DNA from: Nitrospira sp.
GTDB taxonomy: Bacteria > Nitrospirota > Nitrospiria > Nitrospirales > Nitrospiraceae
Reading direction: 5' to 3'
DNA length: 62,963 nt
Assembly: GCA_022842445.1 (NCBI GenBank)
Contig: JALHPO010000012.1
Location: 1 to 62,963, forward strand
Positions 25,499-34,073 of the stretch are shown here, piece by piece. The notes under the pieces are model-generated. The model was not told the origin of the DNA, searched no databases, and saw only the letters and a program-made list of their open reading frames with translations. How positions within the stretch are numbered: position 1 is the first letter of the stretch; every line of letters begins with the position of its first letter. A program made the position numbers and the translations under genes.

Positions 25499-25888
25499 AT
25501 GGAAGCGAGATGGAATGGATTCGGCCGCGCTCTCGGTCTTGTCCTGCTGGGGACCATTCTGATAGTCGGCTTGGTAGGGTGCTCGAAGGCCAAGGTGGTG
25601 AAGCCGGAGTTGCCCAAGTCTTTGGCCGGGATTGTCCGGTTCACAATACTTGCGCCGGGGGCCAAACAGGTAAATCTCGTCGGGTCTTTCAATGGCTGGG
25701 GGAAGAACGCGACGCCGATGAAGATCATGGATTCCTCCGGGCTGTGGTTGGTGGATGTTCCGCTGAAAGAAGGCGAACACACGTTCATGTACTTGATTGA
25801 CGGCACTCAATGGATCACGCCGCCCTTGGCGGAAGACTTTGTCACAGATGGTTTCGGACAGGCCAACGGGGTTGTCATTGTACGGTAA
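25499..25888 (+). CDS. CBM48-type lipoprotein
   Basis: 129 residues: basic N-terminus, lipobox LVGC, then a single glycogen-binding-like E-set domain (VRFTILAPGAKQVNLVGSFNGWGKNATPM, LWLVDVPLKEGEHTFMYLIDGTQWITPP, GFGQANGVVIV), very close to the C-terminal domain of the gene before it. It is probably a stand-alone carbohydrate-binding subunit held in the outer or inner membrane. It lies 53 bases downstream of the anti-sigma-like gene and just before another exported protein gene. Confidence 0.78.
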   Translation: MEARWNGFGRALGLVLLGTILIVGLVGCSKAKVVKPELPKSLAGIVRFTILAPGAKQVNLVGSFNGWGKNATPMKIMDSSGLWLVDVPLKEGEHTFMYLIDGTQWITPPLAEDFVTDGFGQANGVVIVR

Positions 25889-25892
25889 ACCG

Positions 25893-26825
25893 ATGAGTAC
25901 GCGAACTGACATCACGATGTGGGGGCTGACCTTCGCGGTGACGCTGGTGTCTGCTCAGGTCTTGGCTGAACCCCTGTCGGTTCAAGAGCGGGAAGCAATC
26001 ACACGACTTGGTTCGGTGCAGGGTCGTGCCGCAAGCGAAATCAATCCTTTACTCGATCAAGTCAGCAAGGCCGGTGAGCGGGGGCTTCCGACCGATTCCT
26101 TGCTGAACAAGCTGAAGGAAGGTTTGGCGAAGGGGGTCGAACCTACTCGCATCGATCCAGTGCTGCGACAGATGACATCCCGGCTGGATTCCGCTCGCGA
26201 GGTTTTGGAGGAAGCGAAAGCTCGCGGCATGGCGGAAGGAAACCGGCAGCGCGCGCTGGAAACGCTGGCGGAAGCTTTCGCGCGGGGAGCCACGAAGGAT
26301 GAAGTGCGCGAACTGAGCCGCTTGTCGCAAGACGACCGGCATAAAGCGACACAGGAAGAGCTGGCGGCCGGGGCCAAGAGTTTAGCGGTTATGAAAGAAG
26401 GCCGGATTCCCTCCAAAGAAGGGACCGCCTTGGTCGGGGAGGGCATTCGCCAGGGCTATCGCTCGTCGGAACTCCTGGATCTTGGTCGGGAAGTCAAACG
26501 CCGTGGGTCGGATTTTGAGGAAGGCCGTGCCAGCCTGCAGCAACTACGCGAACAAGTCAGCCGGGGTGAGAAAGGCGACCGGCTGTTCCGTGAAGATCGC
26601 GGCGGCTCCGGAGGCGGAGACCGCGGAGATCGAGGCGATCGGGAAAAACGGGATGACTCCGGGCGCGACCGGCCCGATCGTCAGGACCGGTCCGGCGGCG
26701 ATCGGTCGGATCGCATCGATCGCCCTGAGAAGGCGGATCGTGTCGAGCGCTCCGACCGCATTGATCGTCCTGACAGGGTTGAGCGGCCTGAACGGTCCGA
26801 CCGCTCAGGTCACGGGCGGGACTGA
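25893..26825 (+). CDS. Exported helical protein with D-R-P-E repeat tail
   Basis: From ATG 25893, 310 residues: signal peptide (AQVLA-E), long amphipathic helices (about 30-220, with repeated KARGMAEGN, GRIPSKEGTALVGEG) and a tail from about 235 of GDRGDRGD and RSDRIDRP type repeats ending RSGHGRD. It starts four bases after the CBM48 lipoprotein stop, so the two are co-transcribed. Its tail resembles the repeat protein at 22285. Function unknown. Confidence 0.68.
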   Translation: MSTRTDITMWGLTFAVTLVSAQVLAEPLSVQEREAITRLGSVQGRAASEINPLLDQVSKAGERGLPTDSLLNKLKEGLAKGVEPTRIDPVLRQMTSRLDSAREVLEEAKARGMAEGNRQRALETLAEAFARGATKDEVRELSRLSQDDRHKATQEELAAGAKSLAVMKEGRIPSKEGTALVGEGIRQGYRSSELLDLGREVKRRGSDFEEGRASLQQLREQVSRGEKGDRLFREDRGGSGGGDRGDRGDREKRDDSGRDRPDRQDRSGGDRSDRIDRPEKADRVERSDRIDRPDRVERPERSDRSGHGRD

Positions 26826-26889
26826 TCAGAAGAGTTTGAGTTGTGAATGTTCGGCATTGAATTGCCGCGCTAGCCCGTATCACCAATTT

Positions 26890-26917
26890 GCCATCAGCCA
26901 TACGCCATCAGCTCTTT
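26890..26917 (+). repeat. Heptad array upstream of the tRNA nucleotidyltransferase
   Basis: Units GCCATCA, GCCATAC, then GCCATCA, GCTCTTT. The first 19 bases (gccatcagccatacgccat) recur at 60073, also with GCTCTTT at the fourth place. Confidence 0.7.
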
Positions 26918-26950
26918 CGACTGAACGGCATTTCGCACATCGGACGACCC

Positions 26951-26959
26951 TGCTAGAAT
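26951..26959 (+). promoter_or_regulatory. Extended -10 promoter, near-leaderless
   Basis: TGCTAGAAT (TGn plus TAGAAT) ends six bases before the ATG at 26966. A ribosome-binding site is absent. Confidence 0.45.
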
Positions 26960-26965
26960 GCAGGC

Positions 26966-29608
26966 ATGGATGTCATCGCCACGCACAGCAATGCGGATTT
27001 CGACGGCCTTGCGTCCATGGTGGCTGCACGCAAACTCTATCCCGACGCCAAGCTCATTCTTCCCGCAGGCGGACAGGAGGCGCTGCGGAACTTTCTAGCC
27101 GTGCACGATCTTGGCATCACCAAACTCAAAGACGTCGACCTCGCACAAGTAACCAGGTTGATATTGGTCGACACGCAGGAGCCTGATCGAATCGGCGCGC
27201 TCAAATCATGCGTCGAAAATCCCTCCGTCGAAGTCGTGGTGTTCGATCATCATGTCGATCAAGACTCACCCTATGCCGGCCGCTCAAAGCAGTCCGTCGT
27301 GGAATCGGTCGGTGCCACGACGACTATTCTCGTAGAACTACTCCGCCAACGGCGCATTGCGGTCACCCCGTTCGAGGCAACCGTCATTGCGCTGGGACTC
27401 TACGAAGAAACCGGCTCGTTTGCTTTTTCCTCAACCACCGATCGAGATCTGGAGGCCGGCGCGTTTCTTCTTGCCGCCGGCGCTGATCTGAACATGGTCG
27501 CAGACACCCTGCGCCGTCCCCTTGATCCGGATGCCATTGCGTTGTTGAACGATTTCCTGGAACACAGCGACGTTCATTATCTGGAAGGGCATAAGGTATT
27601 AGTGGCGACCAGCACGGTCGACCGCTGCCGCGGAGAAGCGGCCGGTGTGGTTCACATGCTGGCCGATATGCAAGGAGTCGATGCCGTCGTCGTGGCGGTG
27701 ATGATGGAAGACCGGGTGCAGGTGATCGGACGAAGCCGCAGGCCTGAGATCGATGTCGGATGGATTGCCCGTGAGTTCGGCGGTGGGGGGCATGCCGTGG
27801 CAGCAGCCGCCACGGTCAAGAAGCAGACTCTGGCGGAGGTCAAGGAGCGGCTCGTCCAATTGCTTACGACGCACTATCGTCCCACCTTGCTTGCCCAGGA
27901 TGTCATGACTCGACCGGTCAAAGCAGTCGGCGCGGATACCACCATCAGCGAGGCCGGGCAACGGATGACGAATTACGGGGTGAACGTGTTTCCTGTGCTT
28001 GATGAGAAAGATCGTTTTGCCGGAATCGTCAGTCGGGAGCTGATTCAGAAGGCCTTGTTTCACCGGCTGGGCAAGCAGTCTGTCCGGGCCATTATGCAGA
28101 CTGATGTCTATACTGCGCAGTCGGACACCCCGTTTCATAACATCGAGCTCATGATGATCGAACGGAACCAACGCTTTGTGCCGGTCATGAGGGAAGCCAC
28201 GGTCATCGGCGTCATTACCAGGACGGACCTGCTGCGGACCTTGCACGACGATGTGCTGAAGACAGCCAGGAACAGGACCATTCACCCGGGTGAACCGGAG
28301 AGTGAAATGGGTGGGCCGCATCGTAACGTGAAAGGATTGCTCCGGAGCCGTTTGCCACGGGATGTTGTTAGCTTGCTTGAAGAAGCGGGGCGGTTGGCTG
28401 ATCGTTCCGATGTCGCACTCTTTGTTGTCGGCGGCTGTGTGAGGGATCTGCTCCTTAATATCCAGAATTTGGACCTGGATCTGGTGGTGGAAGGAGATGG
28501 GATCGCCTATGCGCGTAAGCTCGGCGAGGTGCTGCGTGCGCGGGTGAAGGTACATGAGAGGTTCGGGACCGCGGTCCTCCTGTTGCCGGATGGGTTCACG
28601 CTTGATGTGGCCACCGCGAGAACAGAGTATTACGAGTATCCCACGGCCCTGCCGACAGTCGAGAAGAGTTCGATTAAGAAAGATCTCTACCGGCGTGATT
28701 TTACGATCAATGCGCTGGCTGTCCGGTTGAACGAAAAGGGCTTCGGGGATGTGCTGGACTTCTACGGCGGGCAACGGGATTTGAATGACAAGGTCGTGCG
28801 GGTGTTGCACGGGTTGAGTTTCGTTGAAGATCCGACCAGGGTGTTTCGCGCCGTTCGCTTTGAGCGTCGGTTTGGATTTCATTTGGGCCGGGATACGGCC
28901 GCCCTGATCGCCGGGGCGGTCAAGATGAATTTGTTTGATCGGCTGTCCGGCCATCGTGTGCTGGGAGAACTAAAATTGTTGCTGGACGAGCGGGAGCCGA
29001 AACATGCCCTTCAGCGTTTGGCGGATTTGGATCTGCTGAAGTTTATCCATCCCAAGTTGCAGTGGACCGATCGGTTGAAGGCACTGTTGGATGCCATTGA
29101 GCAGGCCGTGGATTGGTATCAGCTGCTGTATCTCGACCGGAAGATGGAGCCGTGGCTGGTCTATACGATGGGACTGTTGGAGGTCTTGCCGGAACGTGCG
29201 GTGGCAGAGGTGCTCAAACGATTTCCCTTTTCAGAACCGGAAACCGCCAAGCTCAAAATGGCCCGCGCCGGCTGCCATGCCGTGATCCGTAGGCTTGGGG
29301 GTAAAACAGTCCTCAAGCCGGCGGAGATCTATCGCCTGTTGTCCGGTCTGTCTGACGAAGTGTTGCTCAGCTTGATGGCCAAGAGCAAAGGCGATTCGGT
29401 GAAACGGCAGGTGTCGGCATTCCTGACGACCTATCAACACGTAAAGCCAATTCTGACCGGTGCCGACCTGAAGGCGGAGGGGCTGAAACCAGGGCCTCGA
29501 TTCAAACAGGTTCTCGATCAAGTGCTCGATGCGCGTTTGAACGGAGAAGTAAAGACGGAGGCGGAGGAGCTTGAACTCGTTCGCCGGATGACGAATCTTT
29601 CTGTCTGA
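26966..29608 (+). CDS. tRNA nucleotidyltransferase fused to DHH phosphoesterase and two CBS domains
   Basis: 880 residues. DHH domain with HSNADFDGLAS (7-17), LVDTQE and DHHVDQ (94-99), DHHA1 with REFGGGGHAVAAA (about 270), two CBS domains (about 310-430, TRPVKAVGADTTISEAG), then the class-II nucleotidyltransferase head (FVVGGCVRDLLLNIQNLDLDLVVEGD near 485), RRDFTINALAV, ADP-binding RVFRAVRFERRFGF. This fusion occurs in Aquificae and relatives, where CC- and A-adding tasks can be split between two enzymes. It repairs tRNA 3' ends in the cytoplasm. The exact specificity (CC, A or CCA) cannot be read here. Confidence 0.9.
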   Translation: MDVIATHSNADFDGLASMVAARKLYPDAKLILPAGGQEALRNFLAVHDLGITKLKDVDLAQVTRLILVDTQEPDRIGALKSCVENPSVEVVVFDHHVDQDSPYAGRSKQSVVESVGATTTILVELLRQRRIAVTPFEATVIALGLYEETGSFAFSSTTDRDLEAGAFLLAAGADLNMVADTLRRPLDPDAIALLNDFLEHSDVHYLEGHKVLVATSTVDRCRGEAAGVVHMLADMQGVDAVVVAVMMEDRVQVIGRSRRPEIDVGWIAREFGGGGHAVAAAATVKKQTLAEVKERLVQLLTTHYRPTLLAQDVMTRPVKAVGADTTISEAGQRMTNYGVNVFPVLDEKDRFAGIVSRELIQKALFHRLGKQSVRAIMQTDVYTAQSDTPFHNIELMMIERNQRFVPVMREATVIGVITRTDLLRTLHDDVLKTARNRTIHPGEPESEMGGPHRNVKGLLRSRLPRDVVSLLEEAGRLADRSDVALFVVGGCVRDLLLNIQNLDLDLVVEGDGIAYARKLGEVLRARVKVHERFGTAVLLLPDGFTLDVATARTEYYEYPTALPTVEKSSIKKDLYRRDFTINALAVRLNEKGFGDVLDFYGGQRDLNDKVVRVLHGLSFVEDPTRVFRAVRFERRFGFHLGRDTAALIAGAVKMNLFDRLSGHRVLGELKLLLDEREPKHALQRLADLDLLKFIHPKLQWTDRLKALLDAIEQAVDWYQLLYLDRKMEPWLVYTMGLLEVLPERAVAEVLKRFPFSEPETAKLKMARAGCHAVIRRLGGKTVLKPAEIYRLLSGLSDEVLLSLMAKSKGDSVKRQVSAFLTTYQHVKPILTGADLKAEGLKPGPRFKQVLDQVLDARLNGEVKTEAEELELVRRMTNLSV

Positions 29609-29626
29609 TGCGACGCATAGATGAAA

Positions 29627-30313
29627 TCAGTTCATGGGAACGATCGACGCCGCAACCTCGTTCGGCAGTAGGAGAGTGGCCATGGCCCTGTTTTCTTCGT
29701 CGGGCTGAATCAGTGCAAACAACGGCACTGGCTGCGGGACCGCGCCCGGCGGCATGGCTAACATGGCCGGAAAGTCGATCAAAGGCGAGAGTGTTGTCTG
29801 CCCGGCCAGACGGAGACGAAAGGCCATGAGCACGTCACGTACTCGCGCGCTCTTATCTTCCTCAGACATGGTGGATAGAGGGGCAATACCTACTTCCCAC
29901 AGTGGTTTCGTGATCGTCACGGGAAAGGTAAGGCCGAGCTTTTGGGCATCCGCAGTCACGTCGATCAATATACCGGCCTGAATAGCCTGCTGCCGGTTTT
30001 CACTCACCTGTCCGGCTGAGACCTGGTTCTTCACTTGTGGGGTTTCTTCTGGTTTTCCAGCGAGTTCCAGATGGATGCCCTCCGTCACCGGGATCGGAGG
30101 AGCCGTTTCACTCGTGGTATTCCCATGCTCAACTACTTGATCTGATGAAGGAATTGTCTCATCCGGCAGAGTCGGCAGTGCGTGCATCAACCCGTCATAG
30201 ACTTTTCTAGCGGATTCAGACCAGGCAGGATTGAATGCACGACCTGCAAACGCCGCCTCGGCTGCCTTTCGTTCATCATGAGAGAGTATACGTGGAGTTT
30301 GTGTCGTATCCAT
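29627..30313 (-). CDS. DUF6573-like protein
   Basis: 228 residues, soluble. The C-terminal half has RQQAIQAGILIDVTADAQKLGLTFPVTITKPLWEVG, then DKSARVRDVLMAFRLRL, which fits DUF6573 (a family often carried on mobile DNA). The N-terminal half is low complexity (Pro/Thr/Glu-rich). It is 18 bases from the stop of the convergent nucleotidyltransferase. Confidence 0.6.
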   Translation of the reverse strand: MDTTQTPRILSHDERKAAEAAFAGRAFNPAWSESARKVYDGLMHALPTLPDETIPSSDQVVEHGNTTSETAPPIPVTEGIHLELAGKPEETPQVKNQVSAGQVSENRQQAIQAGILIDVTADAQKLGLTFPVTITKPLWEVGIAPLSTMSEEDKSARVRDVLMAFRLRLAGQTTLSPLIDFPAMLAMPPGAVPQPVPLFALIQPDEENRAMATLLLPNEVAASIVPMN

Positions 30314-30406
30314 GGCTTGTAGATAAGCAGGGGGTTATGCAAGTCAAGGGTGCCGGCACATGATTTGTGTCCATCCGATGTGAGAGTGAAGGCCCCGGAA
30401 CCCCCA

Positions 30407-30415
30407 TGGTATAGT
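30407..30415 (+). promoter_or_regulatory. Extended -10 promoter of the DnaJ-domain gene, leaderless type
   Basis: TGGTATAGT ends eight bases before the ATG. The same spacing and near-same sequence occur at 32560. Confidence 0.5.
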
Positions 30416-30423
30416 CCATTCCC

Positions 30424-31062
30424 ATGTCGCGGATGGATTACTACCGAGTCCTGGGCGTTTCTCGTGAGGCGTCTGAGGAAGAGATTAAGAAGGCCTACCG
30501 GGCGCTTGTCTTCGAACACCATCCGGACAGAAATCCCGACAGCGCAGATGCCGAATCAAAGATCCGGGAGATCAATGCCGCCTATGAGATCGTCGGGGAT
30601 GCTGAGAAACGCCGAAGCTACGACCGGCTTTTCTGGGCGGATGAACCGCGAGCCGATGTTATCGATCCAAGCGTTATTCTCGGTGAGATGGAGGCGAAGC
30701 TCTTCGATGAAGGGCGAAAAGAACTCTTTGCGGTCCTGATGAAGGATGTAACGCGAGTGAAGGCCGAACTGAATATCATCCGTGAACGGACGGTGGCGAA
30801 GCAGGGCTACGATTCCTTCTTGGAATCCGTCATCGCTGCGCGCGCAGCAGAGATCATGGATGACTTTGTGACGGACGATATGAATGGACGGAAACAGCGT
30901 CTGGTCGAAGTCGCCACGGAAATGATGTTGTCACAGGGAGTGGCGAAGCGCCACGATCAAGCCGGGGTGCAAACGCTTCGTCATCAGCTGGATACGGCCT
31001 TTCAGAATGGCCGCATCCACGGCATCGCTTCGGCGCTGGAGTTATTTTATGAGCGGCGTTAG
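30424..31062 (+). CDS. DnaJ-domain protein
   Basis: 212 residues. The N-terminal J domain has [34 protein letters not shown], with the HPD motif that stimulates DnaK, and [20 protein letters not shown]. The C-terminal 140 residues are helical and lack the Gly/Phe, zinc and substrate domains of true DnaJ, so it is a short J-protein that recruits DnaK to a particular task. Confidence 0.88.
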   Translation: MSRMDYYRVLGVSREASEEEIKKAYRALVFEHHPDRNPDSADAESKIREINAAYEIVGDAEKRRSYDRLFWADEPRADVIDPSVILGEMEAKLFDEGRKELFAVLMKDVTRVKAELNIIRERTVAKQGYDSFLESVIAARAAEIMDDFVTDDMNGRKQRLVEVATEMMLSQGVAKRHDQAGVQTLRHQLDTAFQNGRIHGIASALELFYERR

Positions 31063-31135
31063 ACGTGAACGGTAAAAGGTGAACCGCAGAAGAGCGCCGA
31101 AACCGTTTTACGATTAACTTTTCACGTTTCACGTC
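31062..31135. repeat. Inverted heptad arrays between two convergent stops
   Basis: GACGTGAA (31062-31069) and TTCACGTC (31128-31135) are exact inverted copies and each continues as heptads (GTGAACG, GTAAAAG on the left; TTTCACG twice on the right). The stops of the DnaJ gene and of the amidohydrolase gene lie at the outer edges. Confidence 0.65.
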
Positions 31136-32337
31136 TTCAAAAGAGGGCCTGCCAGAAACCGTCCTGCTCGCATCACGCCCATGATTCGGCTACGGTCGCG
31201 CAGGATTTCAATCCGCTTGAGGGGATTGCCCTCGATCAGAACCAAGTCGGCCTCCATTCCTTTGGCCAGCGTGCCCACTGAGGCGTGAATTCCAAGAAGA
31301 TTCGCCGCGGCGGATGTGGAGGCAATCATCGCGTCCATTGGTGTCATGCCGAGCGCCACCATCCGCTCCAGCTCCTGCGCATTGTCGCCGTGGTAGTTGA
31401 ACGGTGTTCCCGCATCCGTGCCCATGGCGATCAAAAGTCCGCGGCGGTAGGCCTGTTTGAAGCTCACTTGATGGCGTTTTGTCATGGCTTTTGCCTTGTC
31501 GCGAGCGCTGTCAGGAATGCCGCATCCCCGCCGGCAAGCCGCTGTAGTGGAGAGGGCCGATAGGGTCGGAACCATATAGACCCCGTTCGCTTCAAACAAA
31601 TCGGCGGCTTCTTCATCCAGCAATGTCGCATGTTCGATCGAATGGACGCCTGCGCGAATAGCCGGCTTCATGCCGGATGCGCCATGGGCATGGGCCGCAA
31701 CTTTTCTCCCGGCTCGTGTGGCTTCATCGACGGCCGCCTGCAATTCTTCAATTGTCATCTGGGCCTGGTCCGGCGAGGTACCTGGCGTCAGGACTCCCCC
31801 CGAGGCAATGACCTTGATCACCTCCGCTCCTGCGGCAATCTGATCACGGACAGCAGATCTCACCTGTTCGACTCCCGCCACTTCCCGGCCGATAAATCTG
31901 GCATGCCCGCCGACCATGCAGATGACGAGGCCGGCACCGACGATACGAGGACCAGGCATCAGGCCGGCCTCGATGGCGCGCTTGAGTACGAAGATGGAGT
32001 GGTCCCGCGAGCCGACGTCGCGCACTGTGGTGAATCCTGCTTCGATCGTCGCCTGAGCGTGGCGCGCTGACTTTAAGAGAGTATAGGCGGCTGGCTCCGA
32101 TTCCACTGCAGAGACCACGTCCGGTTCTCCCCCCAGACACAAATGCACGTGGCAGTCGATCAGGCCGGGCATGACGGTCAGTCCACGGCCATCGATGCGT
32201 GTACAGCCCGATGGGATTCGGACCTCACGGCTAGGCCCAATAGCCGTAATCTTTGAGCCGCGAATGATCAGGGTGGCGCGATCGACGACGCCTCCGATCC
32301 CGTTGATGAGACGGACATGTTGAATCGCAATTGTCAT
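31129..32337 (-). CDS. Amidohydrolase (imidazolonepropionase/prolidase-like)
   Basis: 402 residues. Metal-dependent TIM-barrel amidohydrolase: GLTVMPGLIDCHVHLCLGG (HxH), EAGFTTVRDVGS, AEVIKVIASGG (Lys), RKVAAHAHGASGMKPAIRAGVHSIEHAT (two His), IAMGTDAGTPFNYHGDNAQELERMV (Asp), and a C-terminal beta-sandwich (GTLAKGMEADLVLIEGNPL). This is the group that includes Xaa-Pro dipeptidases and organophosphate hydrolase-like enzymes. It is cytoplasmic and its substrate is not predictable from sequence alone. Confidence 0.88.
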   Translation of the reverse strand: MTIAIQHVRLINGIGGVVDRATLIIRGSKITAIGPSREVRIPSGCTRIDGRGLTVMPGLIDCHVHLCLGGEPDVVSAVESEPAAYTLLKSARHAQATIEAGFTTVRDVGSRDHSIFVLKRAIEAGLMPGPRIVGAGLVICMVGGHARFIGREVAGVEQVRSAVRDQIAAGAEVIKVIASGGVLTPGTSPDQAQMTIEELQAAVDEATRAGRKVAAHAHGASGMKPAIRAGVHSIEHATLLDEEAADLFEANGVYMVPTLSALSTTAACRRGCGIPDSARDKAKAMTKRHQVSFKQAYRRGLLIAMGTDAGTPFNYHGDNAQELERMVALGMTPMDAMIASTSAAANLLGIHASVGTLAKGMEADLVLIEGNPLKRIEILRDRSRIMGVMRAGRFLAGPLLKT

Positions 32338-32559
32338 GACTTACCTTCGTGCGCTATCGGCGCGCGCTGCTGCGTGCAGGGCTGCGCCGTTGTTGAAACC
32401 CTGGAATCCTGCGTGGTTAGCACCGGTAGTATAAGCCAAGTCTACTCCGGGTGGCTATGTGTGAAATGCATCAGAGCGCAGATCATCGGAAAAGAAATCC
32501 ACATGAGCTGGGTCATGCAGAGTAGCTATTTTGAGGGGTATAGCGTGGGCAATAACACA

Positions 32560-32568
32560 TGCTATAGT
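32560..32568 (+). promoter_or_regulatory. Extended -10 promoter of the CPBP gene, leaderless type
   Basis: TGCTATAGT ends eight bases before the ATG at 32577, as for the DnaJ-domain gene. The rest of the 239-base gap between the amidohydrolase start and this gene shows no coding signal. Confidence 0.5.
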
Positions 32569-32576
32569 CGCCGGAC

Positions 32577-34073
32577 ATGGCTGATAACACCGTACAATTC
32601 GATCGACCACAAGAGCCGGAAGAGATCGACGCACGGCCTCTATCGGGTCGTTTTACCAAGCCGTTCCAATCCGAATTCTCCCGTGTCGTGAACGTATTTT
32701 CAGCAGTCATTTTGCTCGCGGCCATTGGAACGATCCTCTGGTCTTCTGCCACATTTCCAAAACTCGACCGGATCGAAGCACCCGATCGCGCTCTCGAATT
32801 AATGGTCAGCCGCATGATGGAAGCGCAAGACGGCCTGCACCGTGCGCCTGCCTGGCAGCAACGGCTTACAGAGTGGACCCTCGGCAGCAGCGAAAAAGAG
32901 CGGCGCCAGGCAATTGAATGGTACCGGGAACTTGCGCAGGCCACGGGTGATCCCTTGTCCAAGTTGCGCCTGGCGATCCTTCAAGGAGAGTTTGGGCAGA
33001 AACAGGATGCGTTGGATGAAGCGAAGACGTGGCAGAACCTTGCCGCGCCGATGCCTCTCTTCGGACAATGGATTGAGGCGGCCTATGGCGGTCCGACCGT
33101 GAAAGCTGAACGGGTGGGAGAGTTGCAGGCGGCATTGGCCGAAACATTACCGGCGGGGTGGTTCTACAATAGCTTGGCCGCCAGATTAGCTCAGCAAACC
33201 GGCGATCAGGTGCTATTGGCGTCAGTAGCCCGGCAGCGGGAGGTGCGAGGCAAGTGGCTTCAGGATCGGTCAGAGCGGTTGATGATCTTCGAAATTGCCT
33301 GCCTGTTCATAGGTTCCGCCGTGCTCCTGAATCTCGTGTGGCTGCGTAACCGACGGACGGAGGCGTTGCGTGTGCATTCGCCTGGTGTTCCACCGCCTTG
33401 GTCCGGCGGGATCGGCACGGCGGTGCTCTTGCGAGGCGGGGCACTCGGCGCCTTGATTACGATGGTGTTTTTGTCCTTTCCCCCTATCGAACATGCGTCG
33501 TTACGAGCGTTGGCCATTCCACTGGCCAATCTGCCCTTACTGGCTCTAGCCTATGTACATTTGCTCAAACCGACTGAACTCGATTTCAGGAGCGGGTTCG
33601 GCCTACACATTGATCGTGCAACTCTTAGTCCGTTGATCGGGGCTGTCCTTGCGGTTATTGCCGCTGGTCTCTGGGGCGAGTGGGTGATGGGACGTGCGGC
33701 GGAGTGGCTGGATCTGGCCAATCATTGGACGGAATGGTTTGATCCCAATCTCGTATGGGCCTCAGGATCGGTGCTGACCGTCAGTTTGCTGGAGTACGTC
33801 ATCTTTGCTCCGATCTTCGAGGAACTGGCATTTCGCGGCCTATTGTTTGCCGTACTCCGCCGCCGGTTTTCCTTTGCGCCGGCTGCTCTCCTCAGCGCAA
33901 GCATCTTTGCACTGGCACATGGCTATGGACTTATCGGCTTCGTGAGCGTGCTCTGGAGCGGATTCTTATGGGCCTGGATCTATGAAAAGACGGGGAGTCT
34001 CATCCCCGGCATGGTTGCGCATGCGGTCAACAACCTGCTGGTGAGCCTGACCGTGATGGCGCTCCTCCGGTAG
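32577..34073 (+). CDS. CPBP-family intramembrane metalloprotease
   Basis: 498 residues. An N-terminal helix (about 40-60) and a helical soluble region (about 65-230) precede about seven membrane helices. The C-terminal 100 residues carry the CPBP/Abi motifs: FEELAFRGLLFAVLRRRF (EExxxR), FALAHGYGLIGF (His) and GMVAHAVNNLL (HxxxN). The family cleaves proteins or peptides in the membrane (CAAX-type). The long N-terminal section is an unusual extension. Its last 47 bases overlap the end of the opposite gene. Confidence 0.85.
   Translation: MADNTVQFDRPQEPEEIDARPLSGRFTKPFQSEFSRVVNVFSAVILLAAIGTILWSSATFPKLDRIEAPDRALELMVSRMMEAQDGLHRAPAWQQRLTEWTLGSSEKERRQAIEWYRELAQATGDPLSKLRLAILQGEFGQKQDALDEAKTWQNLAAPMPLFGQWIEAAYGGPTVKAERVGELQAALAETLPAGWFYNSLAARLAQQTGDQVLLASVARQREVRGKWLQDRSERLMIFEIACLFIGSAVLLNLVWLRNRRTEALRVHSPGVPPPWSGGIGTAVLLRGGALGALITMVFLSFPPIEHASLRALAIPLANLPLLALAYVHLLKPTELDFRSGFGLHIDRATLSPLIGAVLAVIAAGLWGEWVMGRAAEWLDLANHWTEWFDPNLVWASGSVLTVSLLEYVIFAPIFEELAFRGLLFAVLRRRFSFAPAALLSASIFALAHGYGLIGFVSVLWSGFLWAWIYEKTGSLIPGMVAHAVNNLLVSLTVMALLR

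Noticed and set aside
27599..28954. Long open frame antisense to the tRNA nucleotidyltransferase
   Set aside because: The plus-strand protein is unmistakable; the antisense frame is a GC-skew shadow.
34027..34073. Overlap of the CPBP and SDR gene ends as a sign of frameshift
   Set aside because: Convergent overlap of 47 bases is plausible as is; both C-termini look complete.
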